This document shows positions 32,151 through 43,056 of a stretch of DNA of 64,000 nucleotides, one piece after another. This DNA comes from Prorocentrum cordatum (taxonomy: Eukaryota > Sar > Dinophyceae > Prorocentrales > Prorocentraceae): NCBI GenBank assembly GCA_963575745.1, contig CAUYUJ010016370.1, forward strand, positions 217,292 to 281,291. Direction: 5' to 3'. A program made the translations under genes and the position numbers. How positions within the stretch are numbered: the stretch's first letter is position 1; every line of letters starts with the position of its first letter. Under the pieces are notes generated by a model. That model saw only the letters and a program-made list of their open reading frames with translations. It did no database searches and was not told the DNA's origin.

Positions 32151-32232
32151 GCGCCGGGGGTGAGGATGACGTGAGTTCCACAGAAACTCCCTCAAATTAC
32201 ATGAGATCCGCCGCTATTGGAAAACAACAAAC

Positions 32233-34501
32233 ATGGGACTTGAGAGGCTCTTGAAGGATACGAAATGTGCTTTTCCGTCATTCTACGGGCCTGCGTTCGC
32301 CGAGACGACGGCGATCATGGCCGCGCTGAGCCAGCTCTGGAAACAATCCCGCGCCGCGGGCGACGGCCAGAACCCGTTCAGGCAGAGCCGGGAGGAGATG
32401 GAGGCAGAAGGTTTGCCGGTGCAGACCTTCCGAAGGAGCCCGCGGCCCGCAAATCACTAGTCACTAACATTCGCTAGCCAGGGCTTTCATTGCTAATCGG
32501 CCTTCGCCGTTAAATCCAGGGACGGCATCGGGTTTCGAGCCGCGGCGTCTGGCATTCCGAGCCCCTCGTTCCTGAGTTTCGCTTCGGCGACTTCATTTCT
32601 AAACACGCGCAGTTGCCGAGCTGTGAAATGGCGCGGCCCCGATTTACGTTTCGTTGGTTTTTGTTCCGCAATCTCCGCTCGGGGGTGGGGGCCCTCGCCC
32701 ACGGCGCCGCGCGCCGCCGCGATTGGTTTTGCATCGGCCGCGAGACCCTCTACCCTTTCCTTCGCCCAACAGGCTTGGCGCCCAGCTCCCGCTCAACTCA
32801 TGCCCCTCCCCCGCCCCACCCCTCAGGAGCATCGAGGCCGACGGCGTCGTCAACCCGACCGTTGCCGCAATTAACCACATCCTCTTGGGCATGAAGAGGC
32901 AAGACCCGCGAGCTACTCGGGCCGCTGCCAGCGACAGATTCCATGCCCTACCGCAGCCAGAGAGAGTAGCTTTACTCGCGTCGTTCGAGAAGTCGGCGGG
33001 GCCCACCGCGAGCTCGGGGCCGCCCGACGCGCTGCCCGACCCTGTCGAGCCACCGCGGAAGTGCGGCTGGAATCCACCGTCGGGGAAGTGGCCGATAAGT
33101 GAGAGCATCGCGATGGCGTCGGCCGGCCCCAATCGGGGCCTCGCGAGGTGGGGGATGGCTGCAAGGGAGCACATGCGCAAGAGATTTGTTTCGAAAGACT
33201 CTGGCTTGATCCCGCCAGGGAAGAAGTATGTTCACAGGTACGCCTGCTGCGAGGTACACCCTGGTTTATGTTTCACGAAGGATAGGGACATATATAAAAA
33301 TGCGCTGGCGCTTGCCAGGAATATCGAGGCATTCTGCACCAGTGATCGGAGAGGGCGCTTCATCCGAATTACCTCGCAGTCAGCTGGCGTCGATCTAGTG
33401 GTGCATTTGGCTGGGAGGCGTGCCAGGAGAGCGTGGGCCCCTCAAGCTGTTGTCCTGTGCCAATGTCGCGTGATTGCCCAGCCCGAGCCGGGGTGGTTCC
33501 GCGTGTGGTTCTCCGAGGCGGGTGACCGAATGTTTCAGTTCATCTCTGTATGGGCTATGGCAAAACTGGTGTTGACTAACGGGGCAGCCGATGGCGAGGT
33601 TCACTTCAGTCTGGGGCAGCGCCGCTGGGTCAAAGGCGGTACCGAGATGATGTCCGACGCCGTCCTGCTCGTCAAGTGGTTGGAGGAGACCGATTGCCGC
33701 ATCTGGCCAGGGCGAGTTCAGGTGCCCACGTCGACGCCCGCTGCCCCGCCAGAGCTGTCTTCCTTATTGCAGAAGGAGCCGGGCCCGCCTAAGCCAAAGC
33801 GGCCCAAGTCAGCAGGAGTGGCTGGTTTTGTTGGGCAGGAGCCTCGCCGTAGGGGGGCGAAAGCCGCCGCTCCGAAGCCCGAAGACCCAGGCGCCGAGAT
33901 GCTGTTCAGGGATCCCGAGGGCGAGGAGGGCAGCTGTTCCGGCGAGGACCTTGAGCCCGAGCCGCCCTTGCCGCCGCCTCCCGCGCCGCCCCCGGGGCCT
34001 CCGACAGGCGCTGGAGGCGATCCGCCTCCGGAGCCTCCGCCGAGTCCGCCGCCTCCGCCCGCGGGCGGCGGCGGGCCCAGCGGCGGCGGCGGCGAATCGC
34101 GGGTTGCCGGGGACTACAAGCAGCTGAAGGTGCCCGGGGGCTACATTCATTATTCAGTGCACCTTCGGCAGATCAACGGGCATTGCGACCAGCAGCCGAG
34201 CCACCGAGTTGGGCATTTGAAATGCAAATGCGACAGGCGCCTGGGTCTTTCGAATGGTAAGGAGCGGAAGCCAGTTGGTTTCATCATGGCGTGGTTGGCA
34301 TTCAAGTGCAGCGATAAGGTGATGCACGACGCCTTCAAGGTCGGGTTGGCCAAGGGCACAGATCATGCACGGAGATGGCGCGCCGAGGGTCGCAAAACGT
34401 TGGAGGACATGGCGTCTCAAGATACACCCGATGGCGCGATGGCTCGGGAGGTGTTGGAGCTGGAGGGGAACGGAGACGCTGGCGAGCCCCGCGTGCCATG
34501 A
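32233..34501 (+). CDS. gene B: element-encoded protein of unknown function, two exons
   Basis: Exon 1 (32233-32435) starts at ATG and reads 'MGLERLLKDTKCAFPSF'. The frame is also protein-like upstream to about 32186 ('LHEIRRYWKTTN'), so a fused or earlier exon joined to gene A is possible. Intron 32436-32826 starts GA and ends AG, with AGGAGC at both junctions. Exon 2 (32827-34501) continues in frame for 625 residues in total. The middle holds an ordered domain with 'KYVHRYACCEVHPGLCFTK' and 'RRWVKGGTEMMSDAVLLVKW'. A Pro/Gly-rich hinge (about residues 450-505) leads to a C-terminal module with 'GHCDQQPSHRVGHLKCKCD', a Cys/His cluster that could bind zinc. No family is recognised. Confidence 0.65.
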
Positions 34502-35059
34502 CCCCGCCACGTTCGGACTGGAAAAAATCCCAGGACCCAGGGCCCCTCCAGGCCACCTCCCAGGACACCTCCAGGCCACCTCCAAAAACATCGCGACTAG
34601 AGTGCAGGGGTGCGTTCTGATCAGGATTTCAACGGAAATCTAGCCGCGGCGAAAAGGGCGCCACAGGATGTCCAGGGAGGGCGAACAGATTCCATGCCCC
34701 GTCGAAGCTCGACCTTCCTTCACCCCTCCTTTATCATTTGACCCCCTTAGGTTGCCATGGGGAACCCTCGGCTCGGTCTCTGGGATGCCGGCGGGGCGCC
34801 TCTCAGGACAGGCGCCCTCTAGGACGCTGGAGCGCCCGCGAGATCTCGGAGAACCCTCAAGGGCCCCCGCCCATGGGTTGGGCCATGGGCCCCGAGGGGC
34901 CAGCGCCTCCCAGGGGGCCACTCAGGAGTTAGGGTTCTGCCAATATCCTTCTCGCCTTCCCCCGAAGGGCTAACCTGCCTCAAGCTGCGCGGCCTCTTGG
35001 CCTCGGCCCTTTCGCCCCTTTCGCCTCTTCGCCTCGGCCCTTCCGCGACCACCGTCGGC
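34502..35059. other. intergenic stretch between genes B and C
   Basis: 'ccaggacacctccaggcca' repeats follow gene B, then a 'gggcccc..cttgg' type stretch, and finally pyrimidine-rich sequence ('ctttcgcccctttcgcctct') before the ATG of gene C. That last part could hold a trans-splice acceptor. No gene was seen. Confidence 0.5.
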
Positions 35060-38000
35060 ATGCCGCCGCGGAGCCGCCGACGCCCGGCGCCAGCACCGGG
35101 GCCCGCGCCGATCGCCAAGTTCGCCAAGAAGGCGAAGGCGCCGATGCGGCCCCCCGCCGCTTTCGTCGCCTGCCCCCTCCGTCGTCGTCGTTGCTGTCGC
35201 CGTCCTCGTGGTGGCCCTTGTCGTTGTCATCCTCGTCGTCGCAGTGATGTCGTCGTCGTCGCGGTGGTCGTCGTCGTCGTCGTCGTCGTCGTCGCCCTCG
35301 CCCCCCCCCGTCTTCGCCGCCGTCGCCGTCGTCGTCGTGCCCGGCCTCGTTCTCGTATTGGTACTCGTCGTCTTCGTCCTCGACTTCCTCCTCTACCTCC
35401 TCCACTGCCTCCTCCCTTTCGCCATCCACCCTTTTTCCTCCTCCTCTCTTTTTTTCTTCCTCCTTCTCCTCCAGCCACCTCCCCATCCTCTCCCTCGCCC
35501 TCCCCTTCCCCCTTCCCCTCTTCTTCTTCTCCTTCCTCCCTTCTCCGCCGCCGCCCTTCGGCCCATTCGAGGCCGACGACCCGCCGCCGCTGGCGCCGCT
35601 CGAGGGCGCGTCGGACTCGCAGCCGCCGCTGCCCCAGTGCTTCCTGCACGAGGACATGTTGGGGTTGGAGGCGGGCACCCCGCTTTTCCTGTTTTACCTT
35701 ATCCACCTCCTCCTTCTCCCCCGCCCCCCCCCCACTCCCCCCATGGCCCCATGGCCCATCCCCCTCCCCCGATCTTCCCCCCCCGCCCCCGGGGGTGGAG
35801 GAGGAGGAGGAGGGGGGGGAGGAGGAGGGGGAGGAGGAGGAGGAGGAGGAGGAGCAGGGCGGGGGAGGAGGTTGAGGAGGAGGAGAGGGCGGGGGAGGAG
35901 GAGGAGGCGGAGGAGGGAAGGCAGCAGCAGCGGCAACAGCACGAGCAGGAGCAGCGGGAGCAGCAGACTGACCGCGCCCGTCCTGCCCTCGCAGGCGGCC
36001 CACAACAACGACGACCTGGGGCCCTCGAGCTCGGCCGCGGCCGAGGCCCGTCCTTCTCCCCCCGCTCACCTCTCCTTCCTCCCCTCCACCTCTTCCCCCT
36101 CCTCCGCCTCCCCGCCCTCTCTCCTTGTGCTACCCCCCACTCCCCCGCCTCCCCTTGCCGTTTCAGCCTTCCTCGCCTCCTCCCCGCCCGCCTCCCTCCC
36201 CACTCCTCCCCTTCCTCCTCTTCGAACGGTCGGGGGCGTCGCGGACGGTGATGAGTCGTCCGAGCGGGAGGAGTGGCAGGAAAGCTTCTGCGACCTCGGC
36301 ACTGGTCGCCCTCGACGGGGGAGTGCGCCGGGTGCGTAGGCCGAAGGTTTCGAAGGCGTTCCTGCCGCGTCTTTGTCCTACCCCATCGTCCTCCTCCCTC
36401 CTCCACCTCCCCCATCATATTCTTCCTCTCTGCCTTCTCCGCCCGCCCCGGAGGCGAAGCCAGCGGCGCCGGCGCCGGGCGAGGTGACCCAGGCGGCGGC
36501 GCCTGAGGGGGCGCAGGCGGCGGCGGAGCCGCTGGCAGAGCGCGAGGCCTTCGTCGTCGTCTTCGTCGGAGTCGGAGTTTAGGTGTCGGGGCGTTTGGAT
36601 TTCTTAAGGTTTGGACGCCTAGACTTTTTGGGTGTCTGGGATTCTTGGGGGTGTCGTCGTGGTCGCCGTCGCGGTCGCGGTCGTCGCCCTCGTCGGAGTC
36701 GTCGTCGCGGTCGTGGCCGTGGGTTCTCGCATGCGGCCTCCGAGGAGGACGAGGGGGAGGGCGGGCTCGAGGAGCTCCTGATCAGGAGGCGGGAGAGGAA
36801 GTACCGCATGAGGGACCAGAAGATCATAGATGCGCGGCTCGAGGGATTGAGGTATGAGCAGGGGGAGTTGGCGGGGAAGCCGTGGGCAAAATACAAGCAT
36901 GGGAAGTGGGTGGACGAGCTCGTCACAACGTCCGAGGAGGAGCCGGAGGACCGTGTGGGGGCGGAGAAATAGGATGCAGGAGGTAGGGGTCTGGGTTTCA
37001 GGTTTCAGTGATTTGGAAGTCAGCGTTTCTGGGGGTCTCGACGTGTGTCTGGGCGTTTTGCTTTGGGTTTCCGAGTGTTAGTTTTTGGGGATTCTGGGGT
37101 TCTGGGTGTCTGGGCGTCCAGGTTTCCGAATATCTCAGTGTCTGGGCGTCGGTTTCGGCGGGGCGCATCCGATTCACTGGCCTCCTCCTGCTCATGTTCC
37201 CCTCTATCATTCCTCTCGTCAACCTCTTCGCCTTGGTACTCCTCTTCCTCCTCCCCCTCCTCCTCCTCCTCCTCCTCCTCCCCTTCCCCCTTCTCCACCT
37301 CCCCCATCCCATCCCCCTCCGCTTCCTCCCCCATCCCCATCCTCCTTCCCCTCTCCCTCGGTGGAGCCGGCGCCGGCAACGCCGCCCCCAACGACGGGCG
37401 GCGGCGCGGGGACCCCGTTGCCGCCGACGCCCACGGGGCCAGCTCCGCCGCCGCAGGCGGCACCATTTCTCGCCATCCGCTCTCCCGTGTCTCCAATTTC
37501 CACCATCCTCGCCCCGCGTCATCCCCCTTTCATGTTCGGCCCCGCTCCACCTTCCCCCCCTACTCCGGCCCCGCCCATCCATCTACGCGCCCCCTTCTGA
37601 AGTGTGTGTATACATATATATATCCTGGTTGACCTGGATATATTCCGCTTGTCCATGCCCCTCTGCCCATGGGAACGTTGCTGGCAGTGTCCCTGGAAGC
37701 TTGTCCGCGGTCATCCGAGGGCCTCGAAATTCTCGGAGGGCCCCCAGGAGGTCCTTTGACCCCGTCCTCGGGCGGGCGGTGGCGGCACCCCCCCATGGGC
37801 CCCCTCGCCAATCATCATGATTGGACGGTGTCCCCGGATGCCTCTGTGCGTGGTCGCCCCGCTTCCCCCGAGGCTTATTCCGATTCGGACGGGTGGTCCG
37901 ATCTCTGCCCGTTCCCGAATGGGGAGGCCCCCACTGCCCCCTCATTCCCTGAGCTCCCCCCATCCTCCTCCTCCTCCTCCTGTTAACGCCCCTTTCCGCC

Positions 38001-39533
38001 CCTGGAGGCTGGCTCGCCGCCTCCGCCCGTCGCGGAGTCTGCGGAGCCCGAGGGGCCCGCGGCGGCGGCGTCGCCGCAGCTGTCGTCGTCGCAGCTCGCG
38101 CAGTTCGACACGCCCCCCGACGCGTTCTTCGGCGCGGGCGCGCCCTGCCCCGCGGCCCGCGAGATCGTCCCGATCGAGGCCGGGGCGGGGGGTGGGGCGC
38201 GGGAGGGCGGTTTCGGGCACAGAGCGGAGACTGACGCAGTGGAGCATAGCAATCGCATCGCCCATAGCCCATAGCAGCTCGTAGCACATAGCCGGACACG
38301 CGCGCCGCGCGGCGCGATGTGCGAGCGCATTGCACGACCTTGCGTGGCGTTGCGCGCCATGATCTCGCAGCACAGCGCAGCCTTTGCCATTGTAGAGTCG
38401 CATCGTGCGCCGCCATCTTGAGCAAGCGCTTCGCGCCCCACATCTCCGCGCAGCATTGCGATCTCATCACTTAGCGCAGCTTGAGCGTGCATCGCGAGGC
38501 CATCATGGCGCTCGCGCGCCTTCTTGGAGCATGACATGGCAGCGCGCAGCATCGCAGCTCACATTTTCAACATCTCAGTGCACCGTGGCATCATCATTCT
38601 TATCAGCGTTTGCATTCACAGACTATGCCCTTCCATGGGAGTCGCGCCCCCCCTTTACCCCCCGCCTTGCCTGCCACTCGGGCTTGCGCGCCCCGTCCTT
38701 GCAGTATCCCTGCGCCGCGCCCCCGCCCCTGCCCGCCCCGACCCCGTCGTCGGCCCTGCCCCCTTCCTGCAGGCGCCGGGCTCGGAGCCGTGCTCGCGGC
38801 CCCCTCGGCTGGAGCTGGCCGCGGCGCTCTTCTCGCCCGAAAACAAGACCGAGGCGGCCGCGAAGGCGCCCGAGGCCGAGGCTGCGCCCGCGGCAGCCCC
38901 GCAGCCGCCCGAGCAGCCCACGCAGGTTGGCTCGAGATGTGTATTAATGGTATTAGCGGTTGGCATTCATGGTATTCGTGGTTGGCAATTAATGGTATTC
39001 GTGGTTGGCCCGGTGGAATCGCCCGGTAGAAATTCCACCAGGGGCGTTTCGCTTGAGACATCCTCACAAAAGGGGCCGGTGGAATCGCCCGGTGGAATCT
39101 CCGACCACGAATCCAAGAATTCAAAACCACGAATCCACGAATGCACCGCCATGAATCCATTAATGCAAATCCATTAATACATCAGTGCAACCATGATATG
39201 CGGCCCCCTCGCGGCGGCGCGAGGGGGCAGCAGGGTCGGCGGAGGGGCCGAGCGCGCCAGCTGTGACCTGGGGGAGCTCGGGGAGGTGCGAGGCACTGGG
39301 GGGCGACCGAGGAGAGGGGAGCGGGGGGATGGGGGGCCAGCGAAGCTTTCGGATCGCACGCCCACCTCGGCCAACCCGTCTAGCTGGCTTTCTTGGGCGT
39401 AGTGGCGTAGTTCTCGAGTGCGCGCCCGCAGGGCCACATCGCGGGGCTTCGGGAAAGATTGGAGGACGTCGAGTTCGAAATCCAACGTCTCCAATGGGAC
39501 GTTGCTCTCGACAACGCGGGGGTGCCTGCCGAG
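35060..39533 (+). CDS. gene C, N-terminal exons of the element's C5-methyltransferase gene
   Basis: A chain of short exons, all phase 0: 35060-35137, 35572-35670, 35995-36045, 36454-36546, 36745 to about 36942, 37367-37456, 38008-38178, 38773-38925 and 39432-39533. The start reads 'MPPRSRRRPAPAPG...AKFAKKAKAP', basic and nuclear-signal-like. Middle exons are acidic and Pro/Ala-rich. The exon from 36745 is basic-helical ('IRRRERKYRMRDQKIIDARL', then 'KPWAKYKHGKWVDEL'). The last is coiled-coil-like ('GLRERLEDVEFEIQRLQWDV'). Most junctions are AG|GC or AG|GT with the same bases repeated at both ends. Boundaries of the 36.45-36.95 kb exons are the least certain. Reading all exons as one gene is inferred from phase, strand and composition. 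Confidence 0.6.
38941..39180. repeat. 240-bp inverted-repeat (MITE-like) element in a gene C intron
   Basis: It starts GTATTAATGG and ends CCATTAATAC. Left-half words (TGGCATTCATGGTATTCGTGG) are mirrored in the right half (CCACGAATCC, CCGCCATGAATCC). The words are those of the subterminal blocks of the 22.5-kb element. The centre carries 'cgcttgagacatcctcacaa', the complement of part of the 31.2-kb minisatellite. The host intron is 38926-39431, with GCAGG at both junctions. This suggests an introner-type insertion, or a small derivative of the element lodged inside its own gene. Confidence 0.6.
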
Positions 39534-40435
39534 GCGAGCGCCCGCTGCGCCCGGCCGTCCACCGCCGCCAACTCCCCCCCTATTCCCCCCCCCCTCCCCC
39601 TCCTCGACCTCCCTCTCTCCTCCTGCACCTCCTCCCCCGGCCTCCTCCTCCCCCTCCACCCCCGCCCCCCCGCTCTTCCTCCTCTTCGCCGTCCTAGTCC
39701 GCCCCCTCCACTTCCTCTTCTTCTTCCCCCTCACTGAGGAAGCGGTGGCCGGCCTCCCCCTCCTCCTTTTCGTCGTCGCCGTCGCCCCCCCCATCCTCCT
39801 GCTCCTCCTCCTTCTCCTCCTTCCCCAGGGCCCCGACCGTGCTCCGAGAGTTTCAATGCAAAACGCGCCGAAACGCTCTTGCCCACTATCAGGTTTCTGG
39901 CCCCAAAAAAAGCTTTAGTGGGCAAGAGCTTTTTTGTGCTTATGGGCTGGGCCCCCAAGAGGGCCCTAAGGAAGCGCGGCTCCGGCCCCAAGATGGGGGC
40001 CAGGAGGGCCTCAAGAGGGCTCTCATCGCGCATGTCGCGCGCATGTCGTGGCCATGGGGCCCAGAACGACGACGACATGCGCGCGACATGCGCTCTTGGG
40101 TCCGTCTTGGGGCCCTCTTGGGGCCGTCTTGGAGCCCCCGCGGGGGCCCTCTTGGAGTTTCAAGAGGGGGCCAGCACAGGGCGGGAGGGCCCCCGATGGG
40201 GCCCCAACAGGGGGCCAGGAGGGGCCCAAGAGCCTTTCCCCCCCTCCCTCTCAAAAAAATCACACCCACACACAAGAAGGGTCTTGATATGGAACCCTCC
40301 TTGTGTCCTTGTGACATGTGTTTTTTTGTGTTTTTTGCCCTCTTGAGGCCTCTTGGGAGCCGTCTTGGGGCCATCTGGGAATCGTCTTGGGGTCCTCGGA
40401 GCCCCCCCCGCCCTCGCGCGTCGCGGCACCCCCAG

Positions 40436-41980
40436 GTCGACACTCTCTTTGATGTCATCGTGCAGGGGCACGCCCGGATGGGGGCGAAGCAGGCCGTGTC
40501 GCTCGCGGAGTCATTGGAGCGGCTGAGCGCGGAGGGCATAACAGTTGGCACGGTCTTCTCTGGCTCGGACATGCCGCTGTACGTGCTCCAGAAGCTGCGC
40601 GACTTCTGGGAGGCGAACTTCAACATCAGGCCGGCGATCGCCCACACGTTCAGCTGCGATATCTCGCCGATGGCCCAGCAGTTCATCCTGAGGCACCACG
40701 CCCCCCGCTACCTCTTCGGGGACATCGCCGAGATGGGCAAGGACATGGCCTTCGACGTCAGGAGCCAGGAGTTGAAGCCCGTGCAGCGCGTCACCGTGCT
40801 TATCGGCGGCACCGAGTGCGATAACTTCTCGGGCTTGAACTTCAGCACCAGGGCTGGCGAGGACGGCTGTGCAGCGTCGGGGTCAGGGAAATCTGGTACC
40901 ACCCTGAAAGGGTATATGGGGTATGTGGAACGGCATCTCCCGCTGCTGGCCCTGTGGGAGAATTCAGACAAGACGAAGGCCGTGGACATCGAGTACATGT
41001 GCCAGTTCCTGGCTCGCTTGAACTACGTCGTCACGTGGGAGAAGGTGGACGCGAGCGACTTCAGCCCGCAGTCGAGAACCAGGATTTATTTGATCGCGTG
41101 GCATTCCAGGCACTTGGCCCACTTGAGGGAGCTGAGGACCAAGGATCTCACGGCCGAGGAGCGGGGGCAGATCGCGGCGGAGTCGTGGTTGCCGTCGGTG
41201 TTCCAGCAGCTGCACTCGTTCGCTGGCATCGGCGGCAAGCTGGAGAGCTTCCATCTCCCGGATTCCCACGAGGAGGTCAGGGAGTGGCGCGCCCACCGCA
41301 TGCAGACTAAAACGGAGGCCGCGGACAAGAAGGGCAGCGCCAAGGCGGGCGCGGACCAGAAGTACGAGGACGAGCACTTGGAGCTCTTCAGCGCCGTGGG
41401 CCTCAAGTGGCCCCCGAACTACAAGGACGCGGGCTTAGAGGATGTCGTTGCCCACTTGCCTCGTCGGTGTGCCGAGTGCGTCATGTACCACGACTCTCGC
41501 ATCGAGTTGAAGAAGGAGAGCTCCGAGAGGATCATCGACCTCAATTCGCGCCTCGACTGGCAGAGAGTGGGGCCGCCGGTGCCGCGCCTCGTCTGCACGG
41601 GGAGGCCGTGGCTGGTAAAGAGGCAGCGGGATCTCACCGGAGCGGAGGCGATGAACTTACAGGGCTACATGTACCAGGATCTCATGTTCGGGCCGACCTT
41701 CCGCATGAGCAACGCGGAGTTGTTCCATGTGGCCGGGAACGCGATGTCAGGCTTCATATTGGCCCCCCTCTTCGCGTCGCTGTTTTCGAAGGCTACCTTG
41801 TGGTTCGACGGCTTCACGAGGGGCCTCGGCGACACTGTGGACGCGCCCGACTCGGACGTTGACATTGACGGCGACGTCGTCATCAGCTCAGGATCCGAGA
41901 GGGATGAGGGCGCGGATCTTGACGAGGAGTCCGACCTTCCCGCTGTCAGCGACTCTGGCAGCGAGGGGCCCGAGATTTGA
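40436..41980 (+). CDS. gene C, catalytic exon: C5 cytosine-DNA methyltransferase domain
   Basis: After the acceptor CACCCCCAG this exon runs 514 codons in phase 0 to TGA. DNMT motifs appear in order: I 'GTVFSGSDMPLYVLQ', II 'HTFSCDIS', III 'YLFGDIAEMG', IV 'VLIGGTECDNFSGLN' holding the candidate catalytic Cys, VI 'ALWENSDK', VIII 'SPQSRTRIYLIAW', IX 'RDLTGAEAMNLQGYM' and X 'HVAGNAMSGFILAPL'. The order I to X is that of canonical enzymes. Motif IV has Glu where nearly all have Pro (PC becomes EC), and VI has ENS for ENV, so activity or specificity may be altered. The target-recognition part (about 41170-41580) is Lys-rich and unlike host DNMTs I know. The C-terminus is acidic. Role: probable cytosine methylation of DNA. 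Confidence 0.85.
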   Translation, partial: VDTLFDVIVQGHARMGAKQAVSLAESLERLSAEGITVGTVFSGSDMPLYVLQKLRDFWEANFNIRPAIAHTFSCDISPMAQQFILRHHAPRYLFGDIAEMGKDMAFDVRSQELKPVQRVTVLIGGTECDNFSGLNFSTRAGEDGCAASGSGKSGTTLKGYMGYVERHLPLLALWENSDKTKAVDIEYMCQFLARLNYVVTWEKVDASDFSPQSRTRIYLIAWHSRHLAHLRELRTKDLTAEERGQIAAESWLPSVFQQLHSFAGIGGKLESFHLPDSHEEVREWRAHRMQTKTEAADKKGSAKAGADQKYEDEHLELFSAVGLKWPPNYKDAGLEDVVAHLPRRCAECVMYHDSRIELKKESSERIIDLNSRLDWQRVGPPVPRLVCTGRPWLVKRQRDLTGAEAMNLQGYMYQDLMFGPTFRMSNAELFHVAGNAMSGFILAPLFASLFSKATLWFDGFTRGLGDTVDAPDSDVDIDGDVVISSGSERDEGADLDEESDLPAVSDSGSEGPEI

Positions 41981-43056
41981 AGCACCGCTAGGTGACGGTC
42001 CGAGTGGGCGAGGAGCGGGGAAGGGGAGGAGGGGGGGGGTGGGGGAGGAGGGAGGGGATGGGGGAGGAGGAGGAGCAGGAGGCGGAGGATAGGGGGAGGG
42101 CGGGATGAGGGTGACCAGGATGATTTTGAAGAGGAGGGCGAGGGCGCGGAGGAGGGGAAGGAGGACGAGGCGGAGGGAGGAAAAGGAGGAGGAGGAGGTG
42201 GTGAGGGAGGGCGGTAGCCGACACAATAGCATCGCCGCATCGCAGCATTGTTAAGCTTCCTGCGAATAGCAGACAAGCGGTTGCGATCGACGGGGCAGCC
42301 GAGGACGTCTGGGGGCAGCGGGAAGAAATAAAAGCCGCCTTCGCCATAACTTTTCCCCCTCATCCTTTTCCTCTTCCTCTTCTGGCGAGTCCGAGCTGAT
42401 GGCATTCGGCCCCGTCGCAGTTTCCGACAGGTGCCCCCCTTATGTACAGTTTCTGAAGGGTCTTCGAGTTTCTCTCGGGGCCCCGCGAGATCCCTCGGCC
42501 CTCAGGTAGGGCGAGGGAGCCTCAGGAGCGTTTCCAGCATCAGTACCATGTTCCCTTCTCGTGCCCTCGGCTGCACATGCGAAGCGCCTGGGGCCTGGGG
42601 CCTGGGGGACATCGTATATCATATGCGACACTTCGCTCCTGGGGCAAGTCGCGGCCGGTGGAGGGCCTGGGTGGCCGCTGGAGGGCCCATGTAGGTCCCG
42701 AGGGATCCGAAGGTCCCCCCCCCCGCCCCGACAACAACATTTGAGGGCGGACTGCCAAGCGGGCCCCCATTCGGTTTCTTCGATGGGTTCCAAGGGCCTT
42801 TCGATCGGTCCCGAAGGTTCGGGGGGCTCCGGAAGCAACCCAGACGCCCGCGGGCGCGTGGAAGGGGACTGGGGCAGTCGAAGGGGCGGCGTCGCCGGCC
42901 CTGGTTGGGCCCCCAGGTCACCTCGGTCACCCTCTGCTGGCCCGAGTCGGCCCACTGACCACCCATCCCAAGGTCATTCAGCCTTTCAAGTTCGAGCGAG
43001 TTTTGTCTGGAGGTCGCCCCGTTGAGACTCCGACTTGACCAGCTCCCTCGGCAGCC
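41981..43056. other. intergenic stretch between genes C and D
   Basis: GGA/GGGG-rich tracts (42010-42200) follow the methyltransferase stop, then mixed sequence with 'ctcgggg / cccgaggg' type words. No coding frame is convincing. A pyrimidine stretch ending 'ctccctcggcag' directly precedes the gene D ATG and would suit a spliced-leader acceptor. Confidence 0.5.

Noticed and set aside
31000-32200. Long Gly/Pro/Arg-rich proteins on both strands over 31.0-32.2 kb
   Set aside because: They are produced by a stop-free 131-bp minisatellite unit, and every frame gives a repetitive product.
39839-40435. Methyltransferase frame upstream of 40436 (to 39839)
   Set aside because: The sequence is 'cttggggcc'-type repeat with poly-Lys and Pro-rich translation. 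A strong CACCCCCAG acceptor at 40435 and the coding block at 39432-39533 make it an intron.
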